The notes beneath the pieces were generated by a model. The model was not told the origin of the DNA, did no database searches, and worked only from the letters and a program-made list of their open reading frames with translations. A program made the translations under genes and the position numbers. From NCBI GenBank assembly GCA_030813035.1, contig JAUSTV010000004.1: a DNA stretch of 64,000 nt, one strand, 5' to 3'. Source of the DNA: Bacillus_BA fengqiuensis (GTDB lineage: Bacteria > Bacillota > Bacilli > Bacillales > Bacillaceae_H). This document shows positions 1 to 9,549 of this stretch, piece after piece; within the stretch, counting starts at the first letter, position 1, and the number at the start of each line of letters is the position of its first letter.

Positions 1-141
1 TAATGCCTCATTTAATTAGTTGCTATCTTTATTCTAACACCTTTTATCTATGGTCTCCTTATCTTCTCATGAAAATGCGCTATATACCTTGCAGATCATG
101 CCGATACGTTCATCAAATGTTTTCGTAGTATAAAGACAAAC

Positions 142-173
142 AAAAACCACTTCCATGTATGAAAGTGGTTTTC
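142..173. terminator. Hairpin terminator downstream of the desaturase gene
   Basis: The stem AAAACCACTT / AAGTGGTTTT has a short loop and A/T runs on both sides, so it could stop transcription from either strand. It lies just beyond the end of the minus-strand desaturase gene. Confidence 0.7.
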
Positions 174-209
174 CATTTTGCTTTTCTTTCAACGCTTAGA
201 TGTCTGCTT

Positions 210-1313
210 CTAGCGCTGTGTTTGTTTTGAAACAAATCTTGGAGAAATCGGTGTATCTTTTTTCAAATTAATTTTTCGATAACGGATATTGGTTGGATCA
301 AAGCCATGTCCCAATGAACCATACACATGTCCTGCATGAGGATCAATCAATTCTTTTTCCTTGTAGTAAATTCTCGGTGTTTTCCAAAGCGCTTTTAAAG
401 CTTGCCCCATCGGCATCTCATGATAGCGCTCAGGCCACATCCTTTTAATCTGCTCTTTCACTAACGGATAGTACTTAGAGCTTACACCCGGAAATAAGTG
501 ATGCTCCGTATGGTAAGAAAAATTAAAGTGAAGCACATCCACCCATTTCGGTACCGTGACAGACAAGCTGTTTGCCAGCGGATCATTGACTGGTACAAGC
601 GGATTTAAACGATGGTTCGTTGAAATATAGGCCATAACGATAAAGTTTCCGATTAACAGCGGCAATAGGAAAGCGAAAAACCATTTTCCAGGCCCCATTA
701 TAAATAATAAAGTAATCCATGTAGTCCAAGGTAAAAGCAATTGCAGCCAAACGGACGACTTTGCTTCCGGCTTGAATTGTTTAATGAAATGTACAAACAT
801 TCTTGTAGAGTGCAAAGTAAATTCAATCGTTAAAAAGCTAAATTCTGCAAAAGAACGAAGGAAAAGAGGAAGGCGGTACACCCAGCGAAGGAAACGGCTT
901 TGAAGCATTTTTTCCAAAGTGGGCCATGAATCAGGATCTTTCTCATCGTCCTGCGTATGAATATGGTGAGTCATATTGTGCCATTTTCTCCAAAGCTTAG
1001 GCCCTGTAGTTAATGGAAAGAAAGCAATTGCCCCGCAAAGGTCTCTCAGCCATGGCTTTCTAACAACTGTACCGTGCAAAATTTCATGTCCTAATAATCC
1101 CATTCCGGCAAAGCTTACTCCCAATACGAAAGAAATAAGCAAGCTAATCCATGGGTTTAAATCCAATAAACCAATGGTGAGAAAGCCTGAAATAATGACA
1201 ATTAAATAAGCAAGCCCGCCAAAAAGACGGGAGGGAACAGGCTTAAATGCCTCTTTTGGTAAATGTGGAGATATGCGTGCTGCATACCATCCAAACGTAT
1301 GAAGCTCCTTCAT
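210..1313 (-). CDS. Membrane fatty-acid desaturase
   Basis: This is a 367-residue integral membrane fatty-acid desaturase, which inserts a double bond into acyl chains of membrane lipids using a di-iron centre. Three histidine boxes are visible: HEILH near residue 76, HNMTHH near 112 and HTEHH near 268. Hydrophobic segments lie around residues 32-72, 92-104 and 190-232, as in the family. The ATG start has a good AAAGGGG ribosome site a few bases upstream. The gene stands alone, ending at a hairpin, with a long non-coding stretch upstream. In Bacillus such enzymes often serve cold adaptation, but the regioselectivity cannot be read from sequence and no DesKR genes are next to it. Confidence 0.9.
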   Translation of the reverse strand: MKELHTFGWYAARISPHLPKEAFKPVPSRLFGGLAYLIVIISGFLTIGLLDLNPWISLLISFVLGVSFAGMGLLGHEILHGTVVRKPWLRDLCGAIAFFPLTTGPKLWRKWHNMTHHIHTQDDEKDPDSWPTLEKMLQSRFLRWVYRLPLFLRSFAEFSFLTIEFTLHSTRMFVHFIKQFKPEAKSSVWLQLLLPWTTWITLLFIMGPGKWFFAFLLPLLIGNFIVMAYISTNHRLNPLVPVNDPLANSLSVTVPKWVDVLHFNFSYHTEHHLFPGVSSKYYPLVKEQIKRMWPERYHEMPMGQALKALWKTPRIYYKEKELIDPHAGHVYGSLGHGFDPTNIRYRKINLKKDTPISPRFVSKQTQR

Positions 1314-2270
1314 CTTTAGACCCCTTTCATTTTAGGCCCTTCGTCTGACATAGCATGGAGTGATACTTTCATTTATGTCCGCCAAACTAAAAAGATGACG
1401 TGCCACTTTCTATCACATAAAGGGAATCGTTATCCGCTACTTAAGACAAGGGGTTGAATGTCAATTTTTATGCATACGTAGGATACAAAATTCAGGATCG
1501 ATAATGCTTTCCTTCTCCCTCTTCATCTAAATTGGAAACGGATTCTTTTCCGTTATTTTTTGAGTAATACCTACAGACTCCATCCTACCAATTTATTTTC
1601 ATACTTGTCAATCAATTTTTTATTACTTGGTACTAATTGCTAGTTATATTTACTAGTACTTATCCCCAACCATTACTAGTTTAACCAAAGATTAAGCTTT
1701 TTCAAATGATATATAAGAATAATATTATGGTTTTATCCACTATTTACAATTCCCTTATTTATTATTTTAATAAAGTTTTCAAGAAGGGGTATTCGCTATA
1801 AAGAGGATGAATTAAAAACCATAATAGATGAAAAGGGAAAGATATTGATCCTGCTGACCATTAATCCTGGATAAATGCTTAATGGATTTCATTTACTTTT
1901 GAGCATACCTTTTCCTATAATATTTCTATTGCCTTTCATTTTTGAGAGTATTTCAGAGCGCCATGCTTATATCTTTAAACTTCTAATCCCGCTTAATAGG
2001 GGGAAGATCGCGAAAGAGGAGCTGCTCACCTGTTATTTAATTCATTCGAATTTATCTTTTTCTTTTTACCCTTCATTTTTATCTTATATTTTTTATTATT
2101 GAGATGCAGGTTAATGAACCATTTTATCGATTAGTACGATCCGGATATGAACGGTGGCTTCGAGAAAGCGTATTTAACAAACACTCCATTAGGCGGAAAC
2201 CTTTCCATCTCTTCGCAAAAATGAAACTGCCTAATAAGTGCTGAACAGGCCGCAAAAATTATTTTTGCAT
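1314..2270. other. Long intergenic stretch without a convincing gene
   Basis: About 950 AT-rich bases separate the desaturase from the first repeat of the glnS block. A hairpin-plus-T-run (AACGGA/TCCGTT then T6) lies near 1537-1562. Short reading frames occur, for example plus-strand 1875-2102 (hydrophobic and low-complexity) and 2104-2244 (46 codons, basic, no ribosome site). None has a good start or a recognisable family. The stretch may hold decayed coding sequence, but nothing can be named. Confidence 0.5.
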
Positions 2271-2376
2271 TGAAAAGACCCGTCACTGAATCCTTGATTT
2301 TACTGGATTTCCACGACGGGTCCTTTCAGGAGGATGACTCAAAAGGTGTGCTTTTTATACCTTTTGAGTCATCCTC
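2271..2376. repeat. Two-hairpin repeat, left copy flanking glnS
   Basis: The unit of about 106 bp consists of two adjacent hairpins. The first (2271-2328) has arms beginning GAAAAGACCCGTC and ending GACGGGTCCTTTC. The second (2330-2376) has arms GAGGATGACTCAAAAGG and its complement. The same unit occurs in inverted orientation at 4211-4317, directly after glnS, with the same order of hairpins and similar loops. The second hairpin could also act as a terminator or attenuator ahead of glnS. Confidence 0.8.
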
Positions 2377-2514
2377 TTCAACTAAAATTCTGTTGTCTCT
2401 TGTGTTACAATATGCTCTAACGGACATAATGCTTAATGGAAAAATCATTCTATATATGTTATATATAAAGGTAAATTAAGCTAGTAAAACAAGAACTCCA
2501 GTATATGAGGAAGG

Positions 2515-4188
2515 TTGAACATTGTGGAACATAACTCGTCAAATTTTATTAGAAATATTATAAAAGAAGATCTGGAAACCGGTAAACGCGACCACGTCAT
2601 TACCCGCTTTCCGCCGGAACCAAATGGCTACTTACATATTGGACACGCCAAATCGATTGTCCTGAACTTCGACTTAGCAGATGAATTTAACGGAAAAACA
2701 AATTTGCGCTTTGACGATACGAACCCTTTGAAGGAAGATACCGAATTCGTTGAAGCTATTAAAGAAGATGTAAAATGGCTGGGGTACGAATGGGAAGGCC
2801 TATTTTTTGCTTCCGATTATTTTGAAGAAATGTATAAAAAGGCTGTATTGCTTATCAACAAAGGAAAAGCCTACGTGGATGACCTTTCAGCGGACGAAAT
2901 CCGTGAATATCGCGGTACATTAACAGAGCCGGGGAAAGAAAGTCCTTACCGCAACCGTTCCATTGAGGAAAACCTTGATTTGTTTGAACGTATGGGCAAA
3001 GGTGAATTTGGCAACGGGGAAAAAGTGTTAAGAGCTAAAATCGATATGGGCTCTCCAAATATCAATATGCGTGATCCGGTCATTTATCGCATTGCCCATG
3101 TGCCCCACCATAATACAGGGGACAAGTGGTGCATTTATCCGATGTACAGCTTCGCACATCCGATTGAGGATGCGCTTGAAGATGTGACGCATTCCATTTG
3201 TACACTTGAGTTTGAGGATCAACGTCCTTTATACAACTGGGTTGTGGAAGAATGTGAAATGGAAAGCAAACCGCAGCAAATCGAATTTAACCGCTTAAAC
3301 TTAACAAACACTGTTATGAGTAAACGAAAGCTTAAACAATTAGTCGATGAAGGCTATGTGGACGGCTGGGATGACCCTCGCATGCCGACTATTTCCGGAT
3401 TAAGAAGAAGAGGCTATACACCTGAGGCCATTCGCGCATTCTGCCGTGAGTTAGGAGTATCAAAGGTTTATAGTACCGTTGATTCCCAAATGCTTGATCA
3501 CTTTGTACGAGAGGATTTAAAATTGAAAGCTCCACGTACAATGGGAGTGGTACGCCCGCTAAAAGTCATCATTACAAATTACCCGGAAAGCCAAGTTGAA
3601 ATGCTGGAAGCCGAAATCAATCCGGAAAATCCGGAGATGGGAACAAGACAAATTCCATTCTCCAGAGAGATTTATATTGAGCAAGAAGATTTTATGGAAA
3701 ATCCGCCCAAGAAGTACTTCCGTTTATTCCCAGGAAATGAAGTACGTCTCAAGCATGCTTATTTCATCAAGTGTGAAGATGTCATTAAAGACGAGAACGG
3801 AAACGTTATTGAAGTTCATTGCACATATGATCCTGAGACAAAAAGCGGTACAGGTTTTACAGGCCGTAAAGTAAAAGGGACTCTCCACTGGGTGGAAGCC
3901 ACTCAAGCGCTACCAGCAGAATTTCGTTTATATGAACCACTCATCTTAGACGAAGAGAGTGAATCGAATGAAGCAACCGAAGAAGGAAAAACGTTCCTGG
4001 ATCGTGTAAATCCTAATTCCTTAGAGGTATTAAATGGCTACATTGAACCGAATATGAAAGAAGTCAAAGGGCAAGATAAGTTCCAATTTTTCAGACACGG
4101 CTACTTTAATGTTGACCCAAAACACACAAATGAAAACCAAATTGTGTTTAACCTCATTGTTTCATTAAAAAGCTCTTTTAAAATGTAA
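2515..4188 (+). CDS. glnS: Glutaminyl-tRNA synthetase
   Basis: GlnRS charges tRNA-Gln directly with glutamine in the cytosol. The 557-residue protein has the class I signatures: PEPNGYLHIGHAKS near residues 35-46 and the KMSKS-like loop VMSKRK near 267-272. The C-terminal half matches the two-barrel anticodon-binding part, so the protein looks full length. The track start codon has only weak Shine-Dalgarno complement (AGGAAGG, 2499-2506). The gene is notable because many bacilli lack GlnRS and make Gln-tRNA by misacylation plus GatCAB. It lies between two inverted copies of a two-hairpin repeat, with a non-coding stretch on its left, which fits acquisition as a unit. No T-box leader is visible. 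Confidence 0.95.
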   Translation: MNIVEHNSSNFIRNIIKEDLETGKRDHVITRFPPEPNGYLHIGHAKSIVLNFDLADEFNGKTNLRFDDTNPLKEDTEFVEAIKEDVKWLGYEWEGLFFASDYFEEMYKKAVLLINKGKAYVDDLSADEIREYRGTLTEPGKESPYRNRSIEENLDLFERMGKGEFGNGEKVLRAKIDMGSPNINMRDPVIYRIAHVPHHNTGDKWCIYPMYSFAHPIEDALEDVTHSICTLEFEDQRPLYNWVVEECEMESKPQQIEFNRLNLTNTVMSKRKLKQLVDEGYVDGWDDPRMPTISGLRRRGYTPEAIRAFCRELGVSKVYSTVDSQMLDHFVREDLKLKAPRTMGVVRPLKVIITNYPESQVEMLEAEINPENPEMGTRQIPFSREIYIEQEDFMENPPKKYFRLFPGNEVRLKHAYFIKCEDVIKDENGNVIEVHCTYDPETKSGTGFTGRKVKGTLHWVEATQALPAEFRLYEPLILDEESESNEATEEGKTFLDRVNPNSLEVLNGYIEPNMKEVKGQDKFQFFRHGYFNVDPKHTNENQIVFNLIVSLKSSFKM

Positions 4189-4210
4189 CAGTTATATTAA
4201 TAAAATAAAA

Positions 4211-4317
4211 GAGGATGACCGAAAAGGGCAAAACACGGCCCTTTTCGGTCATCCTCCTGAAAGGCCCCGTCATGAAATCCCTGTAAAACCAAGGGATTAT
4301 GTGACGGGGCCTTTCAG
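4211..4317. repeat. Two-hairpin repeat, right copy flanking glnS
   Basis: This is the inverted partner of the unit at 2271-2376. The hairpin GAGGATGACCGAAAAGGG with its complement (4211-4256) is followed at once by the hairpin CTGAAAGGCCCCGTCA... ending GGGGCCTTTCAG (4257-4317). It begins 22 bases after the glnS stop codon and probably also stops glnS transcription, although it lacks a strong T-run. No clear target-site duplication is seen. Confidence 0.8.
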
Positions 4318-4415
4318 TAAAAATCAGTTTTTGTGATTTATTAGAGGCTTATGGGTCAGCCTCTTTTTAATATAATCAATGAAGTATGCCCTCTTTCTTC
4401 CGTACCTCATTTATC

Positions 4416-6629
4416 TTATTGGGTATTTAATAGAACGGTTACTTTAAACAAATCACCATCCAAATCAATATCCATCCTGCCCCCATGAAGATCGACAATG
4501 GATTTGGCAATGGCAAGGCCAAGACCTGACCCTTCTGTATGGCGGGATGTGTCACCGCGTTTAAACCGCTCAAACAGCTCATCACTGTTTTCCCCGAGCT
4601 CATATTTGGTCACATTCTTAAAAACGATTACTGCCTGATCCTGTACGGTTTTCACTGAAATATATACTCTTGTATTGTCTAATGAGTACTTTAAAATATT
4701 TCCAATCAAATTTTCAAATACACGCCATAATTTTTGTCCATCAACAATAGCATAAACAGGTACATCAGGGGTTGCAACCCGAAATTGTAACGTAGATTCA
4801 TTGATGGTTTCATTGTACTCAGCAAGCGCCTGCTGTAAAAGCTGATTCAGATCTATCTTTTCTTTCACGAGCTCGATGTTTCCGCTCGCCATCTTTGATG
4901 CTTCAAATAAGTCATCAATTAGTACTTTTAATCGTTTGGATTTGCGATCAATGATTTGAATATACGCATTCCGGTCTTCCTCTGTTAACTCCGACGTCTT
5001 CAGCAGCTCCGTATACGTAATAATCGAAGTTAACGGTGTTCGTAAATCATGACTTACATTTGTAATAAGTTCTGTTTTTAGTCGTTCGCTTTTTGCTTGT
5101 TCTTTCTGTGATGTTTTCACTCCATGCTTTAATATATTAATATGGTTGGCAAGGAGCGCTAACACAGATTTCCCCTTAACCGGCAAGTCCGGCTCCAGGT
5201 TTCCGCGTGCTAACTCACCAGCATGATGAATAATCTGATTAAAGTAGCCAGTATATTTTAAAATCATCATAAAGATAGGAAGGCCTATCACCATAAACAG
5301 GAACGCATAGGGAATAATTAAAAAAGGTTCAACCACCACTATGCCAATGCCAGCACCAAAAATAAACACTACTGCTAATAGAATGCATATTTGCGTACCG
5401 ATACGACGGTTTAGAAATGCACCTTGCACTCCTTTATACGATTTATATAGTAAACTCCTTTGCCACTCTGCTTTCACATGATTCCGTTCCTTTAATCGCT
5501 CCAACAGAAACTTTCCTTGAATCAATGTTAACGCAGAAAAAAAAGAAGCGCCGATTAAACTGAAGATGATGCCTCTAATGGAAAGATAACTATTATCTTG
5601 CCAATAAAATGCACTGTCTATTGTCAAAATTAAAAATAGAAGAAAACCGGCGGATGTCATGAGCAGTATGATAATTCTTACATCAATTGGAATTTTATTA
5701 TAGTAAGATATCGATTTTTCACCATCAACAAGACGAGTGACAGGTACTTTTTTCAATAGATAAAGACTTAACAGAAAAGCCAGTACACTGCTTATTGTAT
5801 AAATAAAGAACACCTCTTGTTTTTGATGAAAATCATGATAGGCCATCAAAATTGAAGTTGTTGCAGCAGCTGATTTAGATACTGCAATCTCTCCTTCAAA
5901 CGTTCGTACTGTTTCATGGATAACTGGAGTCATTCCATCACCACCGGCAATAAAAGTCTCTCTCCCTTCAGTTGAGAGATATTCTTGTTCAGTTGTAGGG
6001 TAATGTTGAATGAATAGCATCTTTTTCCCGTTAATAGAATCTTGATCAGCCTTATATATATTTGTATATATCTTTCCTGTTACGGTATCCTTTAAATAAT
6101 ACTTAAAAGCTGCCTCGTATTTTAGAAATTCTGAACGAAATTTCTCTCTTTCTTGATAATATTCATCAATTTGCTGTTCTTTTTCTTTTGTGATTTTTGC
6201 CTGTACGTATTCATCACTTTTAAAATTGTTTGTAATATCCTCTATCTTTTTATCTCGTTCAACAATATAGGTATCAGCGACTTCTGGATTTTTTGCCTCC
6301 ATTGCATCCTGAATTTTATACTCATACTGTTCTTTTATGCTTGAAATTTGTTCTGATAAATCTCCATATCGATAGCGATATTCTTGAACTTCATCCGTTG
6401 TAACGGTAATCTTCTTTTTAGCTTGTTCCTTTGTCATATCCTGCAATTCGAATATACTTAAATAATTAATAAACTGATTAAGCTGGTCTTCAAACTGATA
6501 TGTTTGAAAGTAATTCTTTTTCGTATAATCGCTTCCATGAATGAGCGCTGATATAATACCGCTTAGCCCAAACGTAAACAGAAACAGGCAGGCCATCACC
6601 ATTAACCTATTTTTCCATTTTATATCCAA
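4416..6629 (-). CDS. Membrane sensor histidine kinase
   Basis: This 737-residue sensor kinase is partner to the response regulator just upstream. It has an N-terminal membrane segment (about 9-29), then a long charged, coiled-coil-prone extracytoplasmic region to about 270. A cluster of membrane segments follows (about 272-460). The dimerisation domain carries the phospho-accepting His in NVSHDLRTPL near residue 527. The ATPase domain has the N box (FENLIGNILKYS) and the G box GSGLGLAIAKS near 705. The gene starts with TTG and overlaps the regulator by 23 bp, implying translational coupling. The input signal is unknown. The catalytic half resembles VanS/PhoR-type kinases. Confidence 0.9.
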   Translation of the reverse strand: MDIKWKNRLMVMACLFLFTFGLSGIISALIHGSDYTKKNYFQTYQFEDQLNQFINYLSIFELQDMTKEQAKKKITVTTDEVQEYRYRYGDLSEQISSIKEQYEYKIQDAMEAKNPEVADTYIVERDKKIEDITNNFKSDEYVQAKITKEKEQQIDEYYQEREKFRSEFLKYEAAFKYYLKDTVTGKIYTNIYKADQDSINGKKMLFIQHYPTTEQEYLSTEGRETFIAGGDGMTPVIHETVRTFEGEIAVSKSAAATTSILMAYHDFHQKQEVFFIYTISSVLAFLLSLYLLKKVPVTRLVDGEKSISYYNKIPIDVRIIILLMTSAGFLLFLILTIDSAFYWQDNSYLSIRGIIFSLIGASFFSALTLIQGKFLLERLKERNHVKAEWQRSLLYKSYKGVQGAFLNRRIGTQICILLAVVFIFGAGIGIVVVEPFLIIPYAFLFMVIGLPIFMMILKYTGYFNQIIHHAGELARGNLEPDLPVKGKSVLALLANHINILKHGVKTSQKEQAKSERLKTELITNVSHDLRTPLTSIITYTELLKTSELTEEDRNAYIQIIDRKSKRLKVLIDDLFEASKMASGNIELVKEKIDLNQLLQQALAEYNETINESTLQFRVATPDVPVYAIVDGQKLWRVFENLIGNILKYSLDNTRVYISVKTVQDQAVIVFKNVTKYELGENSDELFERFKRGDTSRHTEGSGLGLAIAKSIVDLHGGRMDIDLDGDLFKVTVLLNTQ

Positions 6630-7299
6630 TTCCCCATACCACCTTTAAATATCTTGGATTTTTCGGATCAATCTCAATTTTTTCACGAATCTTCCGAATA
6701 TGGACAGCTACTGTATTCTCCGCATTATATCCCGGTTCTTTCCACACTCGTTCATAAATTTCATTAATCGAGAATACTCGGCCAGCGTTAGTCATAAGCA
6801 GTTCAACGATTTTATACTCAATCGGTGTTAACTTCACACCCTCGCCATGAATAGTCACTTCTTTGGCTGATTGATTTAAGGTAAGCCCATTTAAATCAAT
6901 TACTTTTTCAATTCCGTCGTATGTACCAAGACTGACGTACCTTCTTAGTTGGGATTTCACTCTTGCAACAAGCTCAAGCGGATTAAACGGCTTCGTTACA
7001 TAGTCATCGGCTCCTACTTGCAGACCCAAAATTTTATCCGTATCCTCGCTTTTCGCGCTCAATATAATAATGGGAATATTTTTTTTCTCGCGTATTTTAA
7101 ATGTAGTGGAAATGCCGCCAAGCCTTGGCATCATCACATCCAAAATAATGAGATGAATCACATGTTCATGTAACTTTTCAATCGCCTCAACTCCATCTTT
7201 TGCTTTAATAACCGTTATTCCTTCGTTTTTCAAATATATTTCAATCGCATCTCGAATCTCTTTTTCATCATCAACGACTAGAACAAAATAATTTTCCAT
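6607..7299 (-). CDS. OmpR-family response regulator
   Basis: This is a 230-residue transcription regulator with an N-terminal receiver domain: acidic pair DD at residues 10-11, phospho-accepting Asp54 in LDVMMP, and the conserved Lys in VTKPFNP. A C-terminal winged helix-turn-helix domain follows, containing VAVHIRKIREKIE. The start has a strong AAAGGAG site. It is the first gene of a two-gene operon with the kinase, transcribed away from pepT. TTAAG-type repeats in the upstream region (7370-7420) are plausible sites for autoregulation. Confidence 0.92.
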   Translation of the reverse strand: MENYFVLVVDDEKEIRDAIEIYLKNEGITVIKAKDGVEAIEKLHEHVIHLIILDVMMPRLGGISTTFKIREKKNIPIIILSAKSEDTDKILGLQVGADDYVTKPFNPLELVARVKSQLRRYVSLGTYDGIEKVIDLNGLTLNQSAKEVTIHGEGVKLTPIEYKIVELLMTNAGRVFSINEIYERVWKEPGYNAENTVAVHIRKIREKIEIDPKNPRYLKVVWGIGYKMEK

Positions 7300-7369
7300 T
7301 TTCTCACACTCCTTTCAAAAGTATATCATGGCATTTCCTTGAAGTTATCTACATTCTAAATGGCAATTA

Positions 7370-7420
7370 TTAAGATTAAGCTGACATAATCCTTAAGAAT
7401 TTCTTAAGTTTATTAAGAAG
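7370..7420. promoter_or_regulatory. TTAAG repeat cluster between regulator and pepT
   Basis: The divergent intergenic region holds TTAAGATTAAG (7370-7380), the palindrome CTTAAG-AATTT-CTTAAG (7392-7408) and TTAAGAAG (7413-7420). OmpR-family regulators typically bind direct repeats spaced about 11 bp, so this is a candidate operator for the adjacent regulator. Binding is inferred only. Confidence 0.45.
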
Positions 7421-7530
7421 GCCATCACTATACGCACTCTATCCACCTAAAGGGCGTATCCTCCAAGCTGGCAACTAAAAATGTTAAACATTATACTAAG
7501 CATATAATGATTGATAGGAGATGACATACG

Positions 7531-8769
7531 GTGAAAAAAGAAATCATTGAAAGGTTTACGTCCTATGTAAAAGTGGATACGCAGTCTAATGCAAGCAGTG
7601 AGACATGTCCATCCACAAAAGGGCAGCTAACACTCGGTACAATATTAGTGGATGAATTAAAGTCCATTGGCATGGAAGACGTAACAATGGATCAAAACGG
7701 TTACGTAATGGCTACCCTTCCCGCCAATACAGAAAAACAGCTTCCTACAGTCGGCTTTTTAGCACATATTGATACGGCTACCGATTTTACAGGCACTAAT
7801 GTCAACCCACAAATCATTGAAAACTATGATGGACAAGACATTACTTTAAACGATGGATTACATATCATTTTGTCGCCAAAGGATTTCCCGGAACTGGCTA
7901 ATTACAAGGGGCACACATTAATTACCACAGATGGTACGACACTTCTTGGTGCTGACAACAAAGCCGGCATTGCTGAAATCATGACGGCGATGACTTACTT
8001 AATTCAGCATCCCGAAATTAAACACGGAAAAATAAGAGTAGCCTTTACTCCTGATGAGGAAATTGGGAGAGGTCCTCATAAATTTGATGTGACTGCATTT
8101 AATGCAGATTTCGCTTATACAATAGATGGAGGACCGCTAGGGGAACTACAGTATGAAAGCTTTAATGCCGCTGGTGCAAAAATTACGATTAAAGGAAACA
8201 ATGTTCATCCTGGAACCGCTAAAGGGAAGATGGTGAATTCCGCAAAAATTGCAATGGAATTCAACAGAAAACTCCCTTCAGAAGAAGCACCTGAATATAC
8301 AGAAGGATACGAAGGCTTCTATCATCTCATTTCTATTGATGGTGATGTGGAAAAAACGACTCTTCAATACATTATCAGGGACTTTGACAAAGAAAAGTTT
8401 CATGCAAGAAAATCAACAATAGAAGAAATAGTTGAGGAACTAAAAAAACAATACGGCAAAGAGAACATTACGTTAGAAATGAATGATCAATACTACAACA
8501 TGGGAGAAAAAATTGAACCGAAAAAGGAGATTGTCGATATTGCCTATGAAGCAATGAAAAATTTGGACATCGAACCGCTTGTCAAACCGATTCGCGGTGG
8601 CACTGACGGTTCCCAGTTGTCCTACATGGGACTTCCTACACCCAATATATTTACGGGTGGCGAAAACTTCCATGGTAAATTTGAATACATTTCGGTTCAA
8701 AATATGATTAAAGCAACAAATGTGATTATTGAAATTGCTAAGCTACTCGAACAAAAAGCAGACATGTAA
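7531..8769 (+). CDS. pepT: Peptidase T (tripeptide aminopeptidase)
   Basis: PepT is a cytosolic di-zinc metallopeptidase of family M20 that removes the N-terminal residue from tripeptides. The 412-residue length is typical. Metal ligands are visible: His79 and Asp81 in AHIDTATD, Asp142 in GADNKAG, and Glu176/Glu177 in TPDEEIGRG. The GTG start follows a GGAG site about ten bases upstream. It is a single gene ending in a strong hairpin terminator and is divergent from the two-component operon. Confidence 0.96.
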   Translation: MKKEIIERFTSYVKVDTQSNASSETCPSTKGQLTLGTILVDELKSIGMEDVTMDQNGYVMATLPANTEKQLPTVGFLAHIDTATDFTGTNVNPQIIENYDGQDITLNDGLHIILSPKDFPELANYKGHTLITTDGTTLLGADNKAGIAEIMTAMTYLIQHPEIKHGKIRVAFTPDEEIGRGPHKFDVTAFNADFAYTIDGGPLGELQYESFNAAGAKITIKGNNVHPGTAKGKMVNSAKIAMEFNRKLPSEEAPEYTEGYEGFYHLISIDGDVEKTTLQYIIRDFDKEKFHARKSTIEEIVEELKKQYGKENITLEMNDQYYNMGEKIEPKKEIVDIAYEAMKNLDIEPLVKPIRGGTDGSQLSYMGLPTPNIFTGGENFHGKFEYISVQNMIKATNVIIEIAKLLEQKADM

Positions 8770-8794
8770 TAGCAAGTACAACTATTTAAATCTC

Positions 8795-8830
8795 AAAAAA
8801 AGCTAACTCTATTAATAGAGTTAGCTTTTT
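8795..8830. terminator. Terminator after pepT
   Basis: A perfect stem AAAAAGCTAACTCTA with its complement ends in T5. It sits 25 bases after the pepT stop and may also serve the convergent minus-strand pair beyond it. Confidence 0.85.
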
Positions 8831-8931
8831 AGTGTTGAGCCCATTAAAAAGTTTATTGGCCATCCAATTCGCTTTATTTTTCCTCACTCTTTAACAACGT
8901 ATGATGTCTTTTCAGGACCCATACAGTGAGT

Positions 8932-9540
8932 TTATTTATTCATTTGAGCAAGAAAGTCTCCAAGAAGGTCATCCAGACCCTCCTCTTCTTCCTCATCTTC
9001 AATGACGAAGGGCTGGCTTTCCTTTGCCATCTCCCAATCAAAGTTATCCAGGTCATCATCCTGATCGATGCTTGTTGGATGTAATTCTGTATCTGCCTTC
9101 TTATTGCCTGTTTGACGCTGAGCATTGACCGAACCCCAATCAATCTCAAAGTCTTTTCCAGCGGCTGTCTCTTCTTGAAGATATAAGGCATCCTCAATTT
9201 CTAATGCATGACTGTTTAATGATGCAAAAATTGAAGCCGTACGGATCGGGTCAGATAATAGTTGATACATAATACTGCCTAATAGCGCCTCAGAGTGTTC
9301 ATGCTTCAACCAATCCCGTTGTGCTTTGTTTAATCCTTTTGGAAGAGGAATAGTGATTGTTTCTCTTTTTTTTGATAGAGAATCATTTACCCCGCTCATC
9401 ACGAACTCGGCAATTTTACTGGAAAAATTTCTTCTTTCGATTTCCTTTAGCCGTTGCAGATGCTTTAATATGTGATCAGGTGTATCTGAGGGGATACGAA
9501 ATGTAATGGGCTGTCCCCTCTTCATTCCCGTTTCCTTCAT
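8932..9540 (-). CDS. ParR-like adaptor or DNA-binding partner of the ParM-like protein
   Basis: This 202-residue protein has no family I can name with certainty. Its N-terminal 55 residues (TFRIPSDTPDHILKHLQRLK, then a second helix) look like a ribbon-helix-helix DNA-binding fold. The last third is strongly acidic and ends in a short amphipathic segment, LDDLLGDFLAQM. That layout matches ParR adaptors, which bind a centromere by RHH and contact ParM filaments through a C-terminal peptide. It lies 9 bp downstream of the ParM-like gene on the same strand, giving the plasmid order parC-parM-parR. Function is inferred from context and layout. Confidence 0.6.
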   Translation of the reverse strand: MKETGMKRGQPITFRIPSDTPDHILKHLQRLKEIERRNFSSKIAEFVMSGVNDSLSKKRETITIPLPKGLNKAQRDWLKHEHSEALLGSIMYQLLSDPIRTASIFASLNSHALEIEDALYLQEETAAGKDFEIDWGSVNAQRQTGNKKADTELHPTSIDQDDDLDNFDWEMAKESQPFVIEDEEEEEGLDDLLGDFLAQMNK

Positions 9541-9549
9541 GAAATCACC

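Noticed and set aside
95..120. GATACGTTCATCAAATG resembling the attachment core
   Set aside because: Only a partial match without the TATCAT core or inverted arms; likely chance.
1875..2102. 75-codon plus-strand frame
   Set aside because: Low-complexity hydrophobic sequence in AT-rich DNA with no ribosome site and no recognisable family.
2377..2514. T-box leader for glnS
   Set aside because: No GGGTGGNACCGCG-type T-box sequence or antiterminator fold was found upstream of glnS.
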